45,911 bases of DNA from an uncultured Porphyromonadaceae bacterium (GCA_947175295.1 CAMWMK010000020.1:1-45911); one strand, 5' to 3'. Counted from the stretch's first letter, positions 1 to 9,573 are shown. Notes: generated from the letters alone by a model not told the origin. Numbers and translations: made by a program.

Positions 1-158
1 AGGTGATTCTTGAATGCACCGAGCACAAGGCAAGCGGAATGCCCGGTATGAGCCGCTACATCACTACCAAAAACCGCAAGAACACTCCGGGTCGTATGGA
101 GCTCAAGAAATACAACCCGATCCTGAAGAAAATGACCATCCACAAAGAAATCAAATAA
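1..158 (+). CDS. rpmG: 50S ribosomal protein L33 (5' end outside window)
   Basis: The open frame starts at base 3 and runs to TAA at 156-158, giving 51 residues that begin [19 protein letters not shown] and end in KMTIHKEIK. The pattern ILECTEH, then [23 protein letters not shown], is that of bacterial L33, a small protein of the large ribosomal subunit. Only the first few residues are missing. A DUF4295 gene follows 12 bp later, the order usual in Bacteroidetes, where rpmB normally lies upstream. Confidence 0.95.
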   Translation, partial: VILECTEHKASGMPGMSRYITTKNRKNTPGRMELKKYNPILKKMTIHKEIK

Positions 159-170
159 GCACTCTGACCC

Positions 171-320
171 ATGGCAAAGAAAACCGTCGCGTCTCTTCAG
201 AAGGGTGAAGGACGTACTTACTCCAAAGTCATCAAAATGGAGAAATCCCCCAAGACAGGCGCTTATGTCTTCAAAGAAGAGATGGTGCCCAACGATGCAG
301 TTCAGGCTGCGCTCAAATAA
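171..320 (+). CDS. DUF4295 family small basic protein
   Basis: A 49-residue frame starts at ATG 171 (MAKKTVASLQKGEGRTYSKV) and ends at TAA 318-320. This short lysine-rich protein is a conserved Bacteroidetes family placed directly after rpmB-rpmG. Its function is not established; the location suggests a ribosome-linked role, which is inference. It is the last gene before a clear terminator. In many relatives ftsY follows, but here nadE does. Confidence 0.85.
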   Translation: MAKKTVASLQKGEGRTYSKVIKMEKSPKTGAYVFKEEMVPNDAVQAALK

Positions 321-352
321 GACTTTCTGCATGCAAATGCATCCATACCTAC

Positions 353-391
353 GGATGGTGTCTGCCCAAGCGGACACCATCTCGCTTTTTT
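353..391 (+). terminator. Rho-independent terminator of the rpmG/DUF4295 operon
   Basis: The arms GATGGTGTC (354-362) and GACACCATC (373-381) pair perfectly, the stem extends inward by a few more pairs around a CCAA loop, and a run of T follows (385-390). Confidence 0.85.
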
Positions 392-424
392 ATGCACCTA
401 ATCTGATTTTTATCTACGCTTTTA

Positions 425-455
425 TTGGCTGCTTTACTTTTTTTTGCTATATTTG
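425..455 (+). promoter_or_regulatory. Bacteroidetes-type promoter of nadE
   Basis: TTGG at 425-428 fits the -33 element and TATATTTG at 448-455 fits the TAnnTTTG -7 element, about 20 bp apart. Transcription would begin near 462, leaving a leader of roughly 30 nt before ATG 491. Confidence 0.65.
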
Positions 456-490
456 TAATTGAATTTCACTGACACCGTTTAGAAAACAAA

Positions 491-2461
491 ATGAACAAAT
501 ACGGATTTCTTAGAGTGGCGGCCGCTTTTCCCGAAGTAGCCCTTGCAGATCCCGGAGTCAACTCCGTCAGGATCTCCGATATGATAGTGAGCCTTTCGAA
601 GAAGGGCGCCAGACTCATCGTCTTCCCCGAACTCTGCCTGACAGGATATACATGCGGCGACCTTTTCAACCAGCCGACTCTTCTGAATGCGGCAATGCGC
701 CAGCTCGGATTCCTCCAACAGGTAACCAAGGAAACGCACGTCACCGCCGTAGTCGGACTCCCCGTAAGGTATAGGGGGCGTCTTTACAACTGCGCCGCAG
801 TGATCCAATACGGCGAGATACTCGGAATCGTGGCCAAATGCTATCTGCCGAACTACGATGAATTTTATGAAAAGAGGTGGTTCTCGTCGGGTCTTGAGCT
901 CCAGCTGCCTGCCGGAAAGGAATACAATACCATAGACATCGACGGCCACGCCATACCCTTCGGAATCAACATGCTTTTCCGGATCGAGAGCGCGAAGTTT
1001 GGAGTTGAGATCTGCGAAGACATGTGGGTGCCTAATCCTCCCAGCACAGCCATGAGTGTGGCCGGAGCCGACATCATAGCCAATCTAAGCGCCACCAACG
1101 AAGTAATCGATAAGCACGCTTTCCTCATTTCACTGATAAAGGAGCGTTCATCGCGTTGCAAATGCGGATATGTTTACGCTTCAGCCGGATCAGGAGAATC
1201 AAGTTCCGACCTCGTATTCTCAGGCAATGCCATAATCGCGGAAGACGGACAGATACTCCGCAAGTCTGAGAGATTCCGCCGCGGAGAAGGCTTCAGCATA
1301 GCCGACATAGATGTGGAAAAGCTCCGCAATACGCGTCAACGCCAGTCAAGTTTCGGACAGAACGACATAGTACTCCCTACTTTCGGCACGGAGGACTTCG
1401 CCGTCACACAGGCGGAACCTGTCAACCTGATGCGCGACATCAATCCCTATCCATTCCTTTCAAGCGATAAAGTGAAGTTTGACGAACAATGCGAGGAAAT
1501 CATCACCATTCAGGCGTGGGGACTTGAACAGCGCCTTCTTGCCACCAATTGCCATTCACTCGTCATCGGCGTGTCGGGAGGCCTCGACTCCACGCTTGCC
1601 CTCTTGGTAGCAGTCAAGGCCTTTGACAATCTCGGATTTGACCGAAAAGGAATAATCGGAGTGACCATGCCCGGCTTCGGAACGTCAGACCGCACCCATT
1701 CCAACGCCGTAGAACTGATGGAGCAGATGGGAATCACGCATATCGAAATCAACATTTCCGAAGCCGTCAAGCTCCACTTCAAAGACATCGGCCACGACAT
1801 CAATACGCACGATGCCACTTATGAAAACGCCCAGGCACGCGAACGCACCCAGATCCTGATGGATCTCGCCAATAAATACGGAGGTATGGTGCTCGGCACC
1901 GGCGACCTCTCCGAGCTCGCACTCGGATGGTGCACCTACAACGGCGACCATATGTCGATGTACAGTGTCAACGCTTCCGTACCCAAGACTTTGATACGTC
2001 CTCTCGTGCGCCGCATCGCGCAGGATTATGACTCCCATACAAGGCATATCCTTGAGGATATCGTCAGCACCCCTATCAGCCCTGAACTGGTACCGACCGA
2101 CAATCAAGGCAACATCGCCCAGAAGACGGAAGACCTTGTAGGGCCATATGACCTGCATGACTTCTTCATCTATCATCTTGTGAAGGAAGGATTTCCACCG
2201 ACCAAGATCTTCATGCTTGCCTGCAAGGCCTTCGCGGAGGGTCCGTATAGCGACGGACGCCCTACTTTCAGCAGGGAGACCATAAAAAAATGGCTTACAG
2301 TATTCCTCAGAAGATTCTTCAACCAGCAGTTCAAACGCTCCTGCATGCCCGACGGACCGAAAGCCGGCCCCATATCGTTCTCTCCACGGGGCGACTGGAG
2401 AATGCCTTCCGACGCGATTTCGCGCCTATGGCTTTCTGAAGCGGAAGCGATACAAGTATAA
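491..2461 (+). CDS. nadE: Glutamine-dependent NAD+ synthetase
   Basis: This 656-residue enzyme makes NAD+ from deamido-NAD+, ATP and glutamine, the last step of NAD biosynthesis in the cytosol. The N-terminal half is a nitrilase-type glutaminase with the triad visible as E47 (FPELCLTGYTCGDLF), K116 (AKCYLPNYDEFYEKRWF) and C175 (GVEICEDMW). The C-terminal half is an ATP-pyrophosphatase with SGGLDS at 362-367. Length matches the long bifunctional NadE type. The gene follows a good promoter and heads a cluster with the threonylcarbamoyl-AMP synthase, glycosyltransferase and ClC genes, all close or overlapping. Confidence 0.97.
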   Translation: MNKYGFLRVAAAFPEVALADPGVNSVRISDMIVSLSKKGARLIVFPELCLTGYTCGDLFNQPTLLNAAMRQLGFLQQVTKETHVTAVVGLPVRYRGRLYNCAAVIQYGEILGIVAKCYLPNYDEFYEKRWFSSGLELQLPAGKEYNTIDIDGHAIPFGINMLFRIESAKFGVEICEDMWVPNPPSTAMSVAGADIIANLSATNEVIDKHAFLISLIKERSSRCKCGYVYASAGSGESSSDLVFSGNAIIAEDGQILRKSERFRRGEGFSIADIDVEKLRNTRQRQSSFGQNDIVLPTFGTEDFAVTQAEPVNLMRDINPYPFLSSDKVKFDEQCEEIITIQAWGLEQRLLATNCHSLVIGVSGGLDSTLALLVAVKAFDNLGFDRKGIIGVTMPGFGTSDRTHSNAVELMEQMGITHIEINISEAVKLHFKDIGHDINTHDATYENAQARERTQILMDLANKYGGMVLGTGDLSELALGWCTYNGDHMSMYSVNASVPKTLIRPLVRRIAQDYDSHTRHILEDIVSTPISPELVPTDNQGNIAQKTEDLVGPYDLHDFFIYHLVKEGFPPTKIFMLACKAFAEGPYSDGRPTFSRETIKKWLTVFLRRFFNQQFKRSCMPDGPKAGPISFSPRGDWRMPSDAISRLWLSEAEAIQV

Positions 2462-2506
2462 ACCATGACGGGGAGTCATCACGACTTCCTTTCAAATCAA
2501 GCATAT

Positions 2507-3097
2507 ATGGACCATATAAACCAAGACCTCCGCTACGACGAAGCTGACCTCAAAGAGGCGGTAAAAGTCATGAAGGAGGGCGGAATCATACTCTACCCCA
2601 CCGACACGGTATGGGGAATCGGCTGCGACGCCGCCAATGAAGAGGCCGTCAGGAAAATCTATGAACTCAAGAAGCGCGAAGACTCCAAGTCGATGCTTGT
2701 GCTGGTAGGCTCTGAAGGGATGCTTCAGCGCACAGTGAAGGATGTGCCTGAAATAGCATGGCAGCTGATAGAAGCAGCCGTAAATCCGATGACGATCATA
2801 TACGACCACCCCATAGGAGTGGCAGAATCGCTTAAAGCAGAAGACGGGAGCCTCGGAATCAGGATAACATCTGAAAAGTTCAGCCGCATGCTGTGCGAAA
2901 GGATGAGGGGGCCGATAGTGTCGACCTCAGCCAATGTCAGCGGCAAACCCACGCCCATGACCTTCGCAGAGATCTCATCCGAGATCAAAAACGGAGTAGA
3001 CTACGTATGCCGCTTCCGCCAGAAGGAAAAGGCATCGTCAAAACCAAGCAATATCATCAAGATAACGCGCGAGAACATAGTCAAAGTGATAAGATGA
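2507..3097 (+). CDS. L-threonylcarbamoyladenylate synthase (Sua5/YrdC/TsaC family)
   Basis: The protein makes threonylcarbamoyl-AMP from threonine, bicarbonate and ATP, for the t6A37 modification of tRNAs that read ANN codons. It has the YrdC fold signature GGIILYPTDTVWGIGCDA, the nucleotide-site segment KKREDSKSMLVLV and STSANVSG. I chose ATG 2507 (MDHINQDLRYDE) because homologues begin close to the helix before the GGIILYPTDT strand. An upstream in-frame ATG at 2465, 3 bp after the nadE stop, would add 14 residues and cannot be excluded. The stop TGA shares ATGA with the next gene, which suggests translational coupling. Confidence 0.92.
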   Translation: MDHINQDLRYDEADLKEAVKVMKEGGIILYPTDTVWGIGCDAANEEAVRKIYELKKREDSKSMLVLVGSEGMLQRTVKDVPEIAWQLIEAAVNPMTIIYDHPIGVAESLKAEDGSLGIRITSEKFSRMLCERMRGPIVSTSANVSGKPTPMTFAEISSEIKNGVDYVCRFRQKEKASSKPSNIIKITRENIVKVIR

Positions 3098-4515
3098 TCG
3101 GGAAAATGGCATCAGTGAGGCTGGAGCGATGGAAGCTCGTGTTGACGGACTGGATCTCCGCCAACCTCTCCTTCATGCTTTTCAACGTGCTTCGCTTCTA
3201 TGAGTCCGAATGGACCTCCAACACCCTTGATGACGCATTCCGGTTTATGCTCAACCCTAAGATCTGCATAGAGCAGGCCGCTGTCCCGTTAGGGCTCGTG
3301 ATCCTATACTGGCTTTCCGGATTCTACAACAATCCATTCGGGAAATCAAGATTCAACGAACTGCTCAATACCGCAATCATATCGGCCGTCAGCACCATCT
3401 TCCTGCATCTGGCACTCCTTACGAACGACCAGATGAGCGACGTCATCTCAAACCTGCTGCAGATCATACTTATCTTCATCATACTTTTCACGTTTACGCT
3501 TGCCGGACGCCTGCTGATGATCAACAATCAGATACGCCATTTCAAAAACAGGGACTGGAAATACTCCGCCGTCATCGTAGGCAACTCTTCGAAGGCACAC
3601 GCCCTGGCAAAAAAAATGAAGGAAAGCAAGGCCGTGATCAGCAATTCAATCGAGGGATTCTTCCGCATTCCGGGAGAGGACGACAGCGGACATCCGGCCC
3701 ATGACATAAAAGACCTCGATGCCTTCTGCAGGGAAAACAACATCGACCAAATCATTCTCGCACCGCAGAAGTCGGATGAGGAGCATGTGCTGACTCTACT
3801 CTATAAATTATTTCCGATCGGCAAACCCATAAAACTGTCGCCTGACACGCTCAACTTCATGACGGCCTCAATCAAACTGGAAGACATCTATGGATTTCCA
3901 CTTGTAGACCTCACCCATTCCAGCATGTCGGAGTCGGAAAAAAACATAAAGAGAACCCTTGACATAATTGCCAGCGGCATCACCCTGATAGCCTTAAGCC
4001 CCCTTTTCCTATTTCTCGCGATAAGAGTGAAACTCGACTCAAAGGGACCGGTGTTCTACCGACAGGAGCGCATCGGCCTGAAGGAAAGGCCTTTCGACAT
4101 AATCAAGTTCAGAACCATGCGTACGGATGCAGAAGCCGACGGACCGCAATTAAGCAGCGACGACGATCCCAGAGTCACCAAGTCGGGAAAAATCATGCGG
4201 AAATACAGGCTCGACGAACTGCCGCAGTTCTGGAATGTGCTCAAAGGCGAAATGAGCATCGTAGGTCCGCGGCCCGAAAGACGCTTCTTCATCAACAAGA
4301 TCATAGAGCGGGCCCCCTACTACACCCTGCTCTATCAGACCCGGCCCGGAATCACATCCTGGGGAATGGTACAGTATGGATATGCGTCACACGTAGACGA
4401 GATGATAGAGCGATCGAAATACGATCTTCTCTATATATCGAATATGTCGATACTGTTAGACCTTAAAATAATGCTCTATACGGTCCTTACCATCCTTGAA
4501 GGGAGAGGAAAATAG
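3094..4515 (+). CDS. Polyprenyl glycosylphosphotransferase (initiating exopolysaccharide sugar transferase)
   Basis: This 473-residue membrane protein should transfer a sugar-1-phosphate from a UDP-sugar to undecaprenyl phosphate, starting a surface polysaccharide or O-glycan. The N-terminal part has several membrane helices (for example LLQIILIFIILFTFTLAGRLL), then a nucleotide-binding-like region, then the bacterial sugar transferase domain with KRTLDIIASG, GPVFYRQERIG, FDIIKFRTMR, DELPQFWNVLKGEMSIVGPRPE and TRPGITSWG. The start at 3094 overlaps the preceding stop as ATGA. The frame stays open back to 2893, but that stretch overlaps the previous gene and is not protein-like. Sugar specificity cannot be read from sequence. 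Confidence 0.93.
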   Translation: MIGKMASVRLERWKLVLTDWISANLSFMLFNVLRFYESEWTSNTLDDAFRFMLNPKICIEQAAVPLGLVILYWLSGFYNNPFGKSRFNELLNTAIISAVSTIFLHLALLTNDQMSDVISNLLQIILIFIILFTFTLAGRLLMINNQIRHFKNRDWKYSAVIVGNSSKAHALAKKMKESKAVISNSIEGFFRIPGEDDSGHPAHDIKDLDAFCRENNIDQIILAPQKSDEEHVLTLLYKLFPIGKPIKLSPDTLNFMTASIKLEDIYGFPLVDLTHSSMSESEKNIKRTLDIIASGITLIALSPLFLFLAIRVKLDSKGPVFYRQERIGLKERPFDIIKFRTMRTDAEADGPQLSSDDDPRVTKSGKIMRKYRLDELPQFWNVLKGEMSIVGPRPERRFFINKIIERAPYYTLLYQTRPGITSWGMVQYGYASHVDEMIERSKYDLLYISNMSILLDLKIMLYTVLTILEGRGK

Positions 4516-6355
4516 AGAATCATTTTTTTCATCATTCAATCAAACACAATTCAAATTGGCCTATAAAGAGACTCATAACAGATTTACGGAATGGTGGGCT
4601 GAAGTAGTGCAATGGCGCGAAAAGCACATCAAGGAACGTAATTTCGTCATCCTGCTCGCCCTCGTGGTGGGAGTGATATGCGGATTCGCAGCCCAGCTGC
4701 TGAAATTCCTGATCCACACCATCGCCCATCTTCTGACATCGCATTTCAGCGAGACGACAGGCAACTGGCTCAATCTCGTATATCCGGTAGTGGGCATCAT
4801 CATCGTCACCCTCTTCATCCGCTATGTTGTAAAAGACAACGTCAGCCATGGAGTGACGAAAGTGCTTTACGCCATCTCAAGGCGAAAATCAAGGCTGAAA
4901 AAGAAGCATTGCTACGCGTCGCTTGTAGGATCGGCCATCACGATCGGATTCGGCGGATCGGTAGGTGCCGAGGGTCCGATCGTATACACAGGGGCCGCCA
5001 TCGGCTCCAACATAGGACAGGCCTTCCGTCTGTCGCCCCGCATCCTGATGCTGCTCGTAGGCTGCGGCGCGGCCGCCGGCATAGCTGGCATCTTCCGGGC
5101 CCCTATCGCCGGAATGCTCTTCACCCTGGAAGTGCTGATGATCGACCTTACGGGCACCACAGTCATGCCTCTCCTGATAGCATCCATATCGGGAGCCACA
5201 GTGGCATATGTGCTTGAAGGCTATGGAGCGGAGTTCTTCTTCTCTCAAAGCGAACCATACCATACCAACAGAATACCCTGGACCATCCTGCTTGGAATAC
5301 TATGCGGATTCGTAAGCCTTTACTTCACGCGCGCGATGTTCATGCTCGAAAAATGGTTTGGCACCTTCAGCAGCAGATGGATGAAAATCTGTGTAGGAGG
5401 AATTTCCTTAGCCGGACTCATATACGTGTTTCCTCCGCTCTATGGCGAAGGCTACGACGCCATAAACACCTTGCTCGACGGCAACACACAGGGAATCCTC
5501 GACGGCACGATCTTCTATGGCGACCGAATCAATCCCTGGTCGATCACCCTCTTCGTGGCATGCCTTATCCTGACCAAGGTATTCGCCACTACTGCCACCA
5601 ACGCGGCCGGAGGAGTAGGAGGCACATTCGCACCCTCTCTCTTCGTGGGTGCCATGACAGGCTTCCTTTTCGCCTATGCAATCAACCTCATGGACTTCGG
5701 TATCGAACTCAGCCAAAAGAACTTCACCTTAATGGGTATGGCCGGAGTGATGAGCGGAGTGATGCACGCGCCGCTCATGGCCATCTTCCTAACGGCGGAG
5801 ATGACCGGAGGCTACAACCTCTTCCTTCCCCTGCTCATAGTCTCAACCCTTTCATATATGACCATCCTGGCCTTTGAGCCCTACAGCATATATACGATGC
5901 GACTTGCCGAGAAAGGCGACCTCATAACACATGAAAAAGACCGCACGGTGCTTACCCTCCTCAAGATCGACAACGTGATAGAGCGTGATTTCATAGAGGT
6001 GCATCCCGAGATGAGCCTCAAGCAGATGGTGGAGGTGATCTCACAGTGCAACAGAAACCTCTACCCCGTCACCGACTCGAACGGAATGCTCAAGGGCATC
6101 GTGCTGCTCGACGACATACGCAATATCATGTTCCGGCCCGACCTCTACAGGAAGATGCACGTAAGCCGATTCATGGCCATGCCCCCGGCAAGGATAGAGG
6201 TGACCGACAGCATGGACAAGGTGATGAACACATTCGATAAGACCGGAGCCTGGAACCTTCCTGTGGTAGACAACGGCAAGTATGTGGGCTTCGTGTCGAA
6301 ATCAAAGATATTCAATTCCTATCGTAGGGTGCTGAAGCACTATTCAGACGATTGA
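4496..6355 (+). CDS. ClC-family chloride channel or transporter with C-terminal CBS pair
   Basis: The product has about 619 residues: a short hydrophilic head, a ClC membrane domain with GFGGSVGAEGPIVYTGAAIG and GGVGGTFAPSLFVGA as anion-path motifs, and two CBS domains near the end (from DNVIERDFIEVHPEMS and from MPPARIEVTDSMDK) that usually bind adenine nucleotides. No ATG is available in frame: the longest form uses TTG 4496, which overlaps the sugar transferase gene by 20 bp. TTG 4556 or GTG 4607 would start nearer the conserved WREKHIKERNFVILLAL segment. Whether it is a channel or a H+/Cl- exchanger is not clear. Confidence 0.93.
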   Translation: MKGEENRESFFSSFNQTQFKLAYKETHNRFTEWWAEVVQWREKHIKERNFVILLALVVGVICGFAAQLLKFLIHTIAHLLTSHFSETTGNWLNLVYPVVGIIIVTLFIRYVVKDNVSHGVTKVLYAISRRKSRLKKKHCYASLVGSAITIGFGGSVGAEGPIVYTGAAIGSNIGQAFRLSPRILMLLVGCGAAAGIAGIFRAPIAGMLFTLEVLMIDLTGTTVMPLLIASISGATVAYVLEGYGAEFFFSQSEPYHTNRIPWTILLGILCGFVSLYFTRAMFMLEKWFGTFSSRWMKICVGGISLAGLIYVFPPLYGEGYDAINTLLDGNTQGILDGTIFYGDRINPWSITLFVACLILTKVFATTATNAAGGVGGTFAPSLFVGAMTGFLFAYAINLMDFGIELSQKNFTLMGMAGVMSGVMHAPLMAIFLTAEMTGGYNLFLPLLIVSTLSYMTILAFEPYSIYTMRLAEKGDLITHEKDRTVLTLLKIDNVIERDFIEVHPEMSLKQMVEVISQCNRNLYPVTDSNGMLKGIVLLDDIRNIMFRPDLYRKMHVSRFMAMPPARIEVTDSMDKVMNTFDKTGAWNLPVVDNGKYVGFVSKSKIFNSYRRVLKHYSDD

Positions 6356-6420
6356 ACGAGCAAAGCACTTAATCTCCAAAGGCATAGGATGGGCAGACAA
6401 TAAAACACAAAACAATCAGT

Positions 6421-7368
6421 ATGGAAAAAAAAGACCTTAGGATAGTATTTTTCGGAACTCCCGAATTCGCAGTCGAAAGCCTGAACGCGCTCATACAAAA
6501 CAATTTCAATGTGGTAGGAGCAGTCACGATGCCCGACAAGATCGCGGGCCGGGGGCATAAGCTATATCAAAGCGACGTAAAACGATATGCTACGGAGCAC
6601 GGTATTTTCCTTCTACAGCCTGAGAAGCTGAAATCGGAAGATTTCCTCAGTTCCCTCAGATCTCTTGAGGCCGACCTCTTCATCGTAATAGCCTTCCGTA
6701 TGCTTCCGCGCGAAGTATGGCAGATGCCTCGCCTCGGCACCTTCAACCTCCACGCTTCACTCCTGCCTAAATACAGAGGAGCCGCTCCGATCAACCGCGC
6801 CGTGATGAACGGCGATACGGAGACCGGAGTGACGACATTCTTCCTAAAGCATGAAATCGACACCGGCGACATGATAATGCAACGCAAGATCGAGATCAAG
6901 CCGGAAGACAATGTAGGAGATGTCCACGACAAGCTGATGCATCTCGGCGCGGAGATGGTAGTGGAGACAGTCAATGCCATCATCGACGGCACTCTGACCA
7001 CCACTCCACAACCCTCAGGGGAATTCACTCCGGCCCCCAAGATCTTCAAGGAGGACTGCCGACTCGACTGGACACGCACAGCCGGGGAGATACACAATCA
7101 CGTAAGAGGACTGAGCCCCTACCCTGCCGCATGGAGCGTACTCGTAGAGGAATCAGGCCGGCCGATGGAGTGCAAGATATTCGAAACCGCCCTTACTGAA
7201 GACCCATGCGCCGGCGTGGAATGCGGCAGCCTGAGGAAAGCCGGGAAAAGACTCTTCGCGGCTTGCTCAGACAGATGGCTTGAAATCAAATCAATCCAAC
7301 CGGCAGGAAAAAAGAGGATGGCAACCGAAGCATTCCTGCTTGGCTACCATCCTTCACATATGCAATAA
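6421..7368 (+). CDS. fmt: Methionyl-tRNA formyltransferase
   Basis: The 315-residue enzyme formylates initiator Met-tRNA using 10-formyltetrahydrofolate. The start MEKKDLRIVFFGTPEFAVES is canonical, and the catalytic region SLLPKYRGAAPINRAVMNGD (with N, H and D of the hydrolase fold) and TGVTTFFLKHEIDTGDMI are present. A C-terminal OB-like part follows from GEFTPAPKIFKEDCRLDW. It is the last gene of the forward cluster that starts with nadE, separated from clc by 65 bp without an obvious promoter. Confidence 0.97.
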   Translation: MEKKDLRIVFFGTPEFAVESLNALIQNNFNVVGAVTMPDKIAGRGHKLYQSDVKRYATEHGIFLLQPEKLKSEDFLSSLRSLEADLFIVIAFRMLPREVWQMPRLGTFNLHASLLPKYRGAAPINRAVMNGDTETGVTTFFLKHEIDTGDMIMQRKIEIKPEDNVGDVHDKLMHLGAEMVVETVNAIIDGTLTTTPQPSGEFTPAPKIFKEDCRLDWTRTAGEIHNHVRGLSPYPAAWSVLVEESGRPMECKIFETALTEDPCAGVECGSLRKAGKRLFAACSDRWLEIKSIQPAGKKRMATEAFLLGYHPSHMQ

Positions 7369-7387
7369 GGCCTAAAGAACGCTTACC

Positions 7388-7430
7388 GTTGTAATCGGCA
7401 GCCATCTGAAACCAGGCTGTCGATTACAAC
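7388..7430. terminator. Bidirectional hairpin between fmt and the convergent aldo/keto reductase gene
   Basis: A long stem pairs 7388-7403 (GTTGTAATCGGCAGCC) with 7415-7430 (GGCTGTCGATTACAAC), with one G:T pair and an 11 nt loop. It covers the stop codon of the reverse gene. T-runs are weak on both sides (TTAATCTTTG to the right). Confidence 0.6.
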
Positions 7431-8437
7431 TTAATCTTTGAAGCTATGGCCTCGATGGTCATGATCTCCTCGGCCGAGAAAGCCTTTGACTCCACAGCCT
7501 TCATGGAGTCTGCGAGCTGGGCGACACTGCTGCATCCGACGATCACCGATGTCACTCCTTCATGGGCCAATACCCAGGAAAGGGCCATCTGCGCCAAAGT
7601 CTGGCCCCTCTGAGCCGCGATGTCGTTGAGGGCGCTTACGTTGGCCACCAGTTCGTCGCTTATCTGTGAGGTCTTCAGAAAACGCTGCTGCATCGCGCGG
7701 GAATCGGCAGGAATGCCGTGAAGATAACGACCCGTCAGAATTCCCTGAGCCAACGGGGAGAAGGCTATGAACCCGCATCCGTTTTCGCGAACGCAATCCA
7801 AAGTGCCATCCTCTTCCACACGGCGATCGATCAGATTCAAGCGGTCTTGGAAAAGCAGGCACGGAGTGTCACGCTGCCTCAGATATTCGAATGCAAAGCG
7901 CGAAGCCTCCACAGGCCAGCGCGAGATGCCTACATAAAGGGCCTTGCCCATCCTGACTATGTCTACGAGTGCCTGAAGCGTTTCCTCAAGAGGAGTTTCA
8001 GGATCGTAGCGATGACTGTAGAAGACATCGAAATAATCCAGTTTGGTGCGTCGCAGGCTCTGATCGAGCGATGCCATCAGATATTTCCTCGACCCCCAGT
8101 TGCCGTAAGGACCGGGCCACATGTCATAGCCGGCCTTAGAGGCGACAAACATCTCGTCACGATAGGGACGGAATGACTTGTCGAAGACAAATCCGAAGGT
8201 CTCTTCAGCGGTGCCGTAGCCCGGGCCGTAATTGTTCGCGAGGTCAAAAGAGGTGATGCCATGGTCGAAAGCAAACCTCATGATGTCTTTACTGCGCTCA
8301 AGCGGTGAAGTCTCACCGAAATTATGCCAGAATCCGAGCGACAGCTCCGATAGCAGGATGCCGCTTCGTCCGGACCTCCTGTATTCCATCCCGGCCTCAT
8401 AACGATTGGCTTCAGCCTTATATATCTCTTCTATCAT
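7424..8437 (-). CDS. Aldo/keto reductase, YghZ-like
   Basis: This 337-residue TIM-barrel oxidoreductase has the family tetrad D65 and Y70 (FDLANNYGPGYGTAEE), K101 (VASKAGYDMWPGPYGNWGSRKYL) and H142 (FYSHRYDPETPLEE). The GYDMWPGPYG and SHRYDP segments match the YghZ group, whose E. coli member reduces L-glyceraldehyde 3-phosphate with NADPH. The true substrate here is unknown. A later in-frame ATG (residue 17) precedes the EYRRSGRSG strand, but relatives carry a similar N-terminal lead, so I keep the longer form. The methyltransferase gene lies 4 bp upstream on the same strand. Confidence 0.88.
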   Translation of the reverse strand: MIEEIYKAEANRYEAGMEYRRSGRSGILLSELSLGFWHNFGETSPLERSKDIMRFAFDHGITSFDLANNYGPGYGTAEETFGFVFDKSFRPYRDEMFVASKAGYDMWPGPYGNWGSRKYLMASLDQSLRRTKLDYFDVFYSHRYDPETPLEETLQALVDIVRMGKALYVGISRWPVEASRFAFEYLRQRDTPCLLFQDRLNLIDRRVEEDGTLDCVRENGCGFIAFSPLAQGILTGRYLHGIPADSRAMQQRFLKTSQISDELVANVSALNDIAAQRGQTLAQMALSWVLAHEGVTSVIVGCSSVAQLADSMKAVESKAFSAEEIMTIEAIASKIKL

Positions 8438-8441
8438 ATCA

Positions 8442-9413
8442 CTACATTTTTGGTTTCTTACCAGTTATGATTTGTTTGATTTTCCTGACCATTCCTCCCG
8501 GTATCATACGCATGAATCCGTGTCCAAGCGAGAATGCCCCCCTGCGCGTCTGATAGCTGATGGCGTGAGGCGCGGTGTGGAAGTAGGTAAGCAGGGTCTC
8601 AAGCATCCCGGCCGCATACATCCCGCTTTCCCTTGACGCAGGATGATCGGAAGGAATATCGGCCCGCTTGGTAATCACGCCTACGATGCGCCCCTCCCCG
8701 GTGACAGACACCTCCACATCGGCATATCCCGAAAGGACATCGCCCACATCGATACGCTCCTCCTTATTCCAGATGACGAGGCGACCCTCCTGACAATCCA
8801 CATTATACTGATGGAATCCGATATAGGCTTCATGCTCGGCCTCATTCGGCTTATGATTGAGATAGAGCACACCGCCTTCATGCAGACACATAAGCGCCTG
8901 CCAGACCACCATCATAGGCCTTACGCTATGGTCGAGCGCATTGCGTATATGAATAAACGAGACTGAATCCCTCGGGAAAAGCAGGCTAAGCGTCTCCCCC
9001 ATTCCAAACGTAATACGCGGATAAGGGAGGGAATAATCGTCGAGAATCCTATTATAGTGAGGTGCGAGGGGATCGACATATGTCACCTCCCGCTTCCGGC
9101 CTCCTATTATGTCGCTGAACATATAGCTCAACGCACACCCGACATCTGCAATGACCGGATCTTCCCTATTCAATCCATCGATAAAGGCAGCTACGTCAAA
9201 ATTGTCGAGACTGCACTCCCTTCCATATTGCGACCAGCTTAGAAGATCATTCCTTGAGCCCTTATTCCTATAATAGCTCCTCCAGAACGCCACTTCATAA
9301 GGAATGCCGGAGACCCAACGGCTACTCAGATCAAAGTCGAAGCGAGGAACCGCATCACAAGCCTCCCGACTTTCCGGGGCAAGCGACTTAACCATGTCTT
9401 TTGATTTTTTCAT
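8442..9413 (-). CDS. Class I SAM-dependent methyltransferase-like protein
   Basis: The 323-residue protein contains a Rossmann methyltransferase motif I, VIADVGCALSYMFSD, the acidic end of strand 2 in EVTYVDPLAPHYN, and SFIHIRNALDHSVRP as a motif IV-like segment. The following MCLHEGGVLYLNHKP fits strand 5. There is no signal peptide. The target molecule is unknown. It probably forms a transcription unit with the aldo/keto reductase 4 bp downstream. A -7-like element (CAAATTTA on the plus strand, 9418-9425) lies so close to the ATG that a later start may be used. Confidence 0.75.
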   Translation of the reverse strand: MKKSKDMVKSLAPESREACDAVPRFDFDLSSRWVSGIPYEVAFWRSYYRNKGSRNDLLSWSQYGRECSLDNFDVAAFIDGLNREDPVIADVGCALSYMFSDIIGGRKREVTYVDPLAPHYNRILDDYSLPYPRITFGMGETLSLLFPRDSVSFIHIRNALDHSVRPMMVVWQALMCLHEGGVLYLNHKPNEAEHEAYIGFHQYNVDCQEGRLVIWNKEERIDVGDVLSGYADVEVSVTGEGRIVGVITKRADIPSDHPASRESGMYAAGMLETLLTYFHTAPHAISYQTRRGAFSLGHGFMRMIPGGMVRKIKQIITGKKPKM

Positions 9414-9573
9414 AACGCAAATTTAATAAATTCCAGCCATATATACCTCATAAAACTTTGATTATTGAAAAAAAAATTACCATCGCCCAACCACCGCCCA
9501 CTATAAGGACAAACTTCAACTGCTTTTAATAAATAATTTTAAGGAAATATTTCATCAATTCATTTTTTTTTTG

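Noticed and set aside
2893-3093. Upstream extension of the glycosylphosphotransferase frame
   Set aside because: It overlaps the synthase gene and encodes charged, non-homologous text; ATG 3094 gives the normal length and an ATGA overlap.
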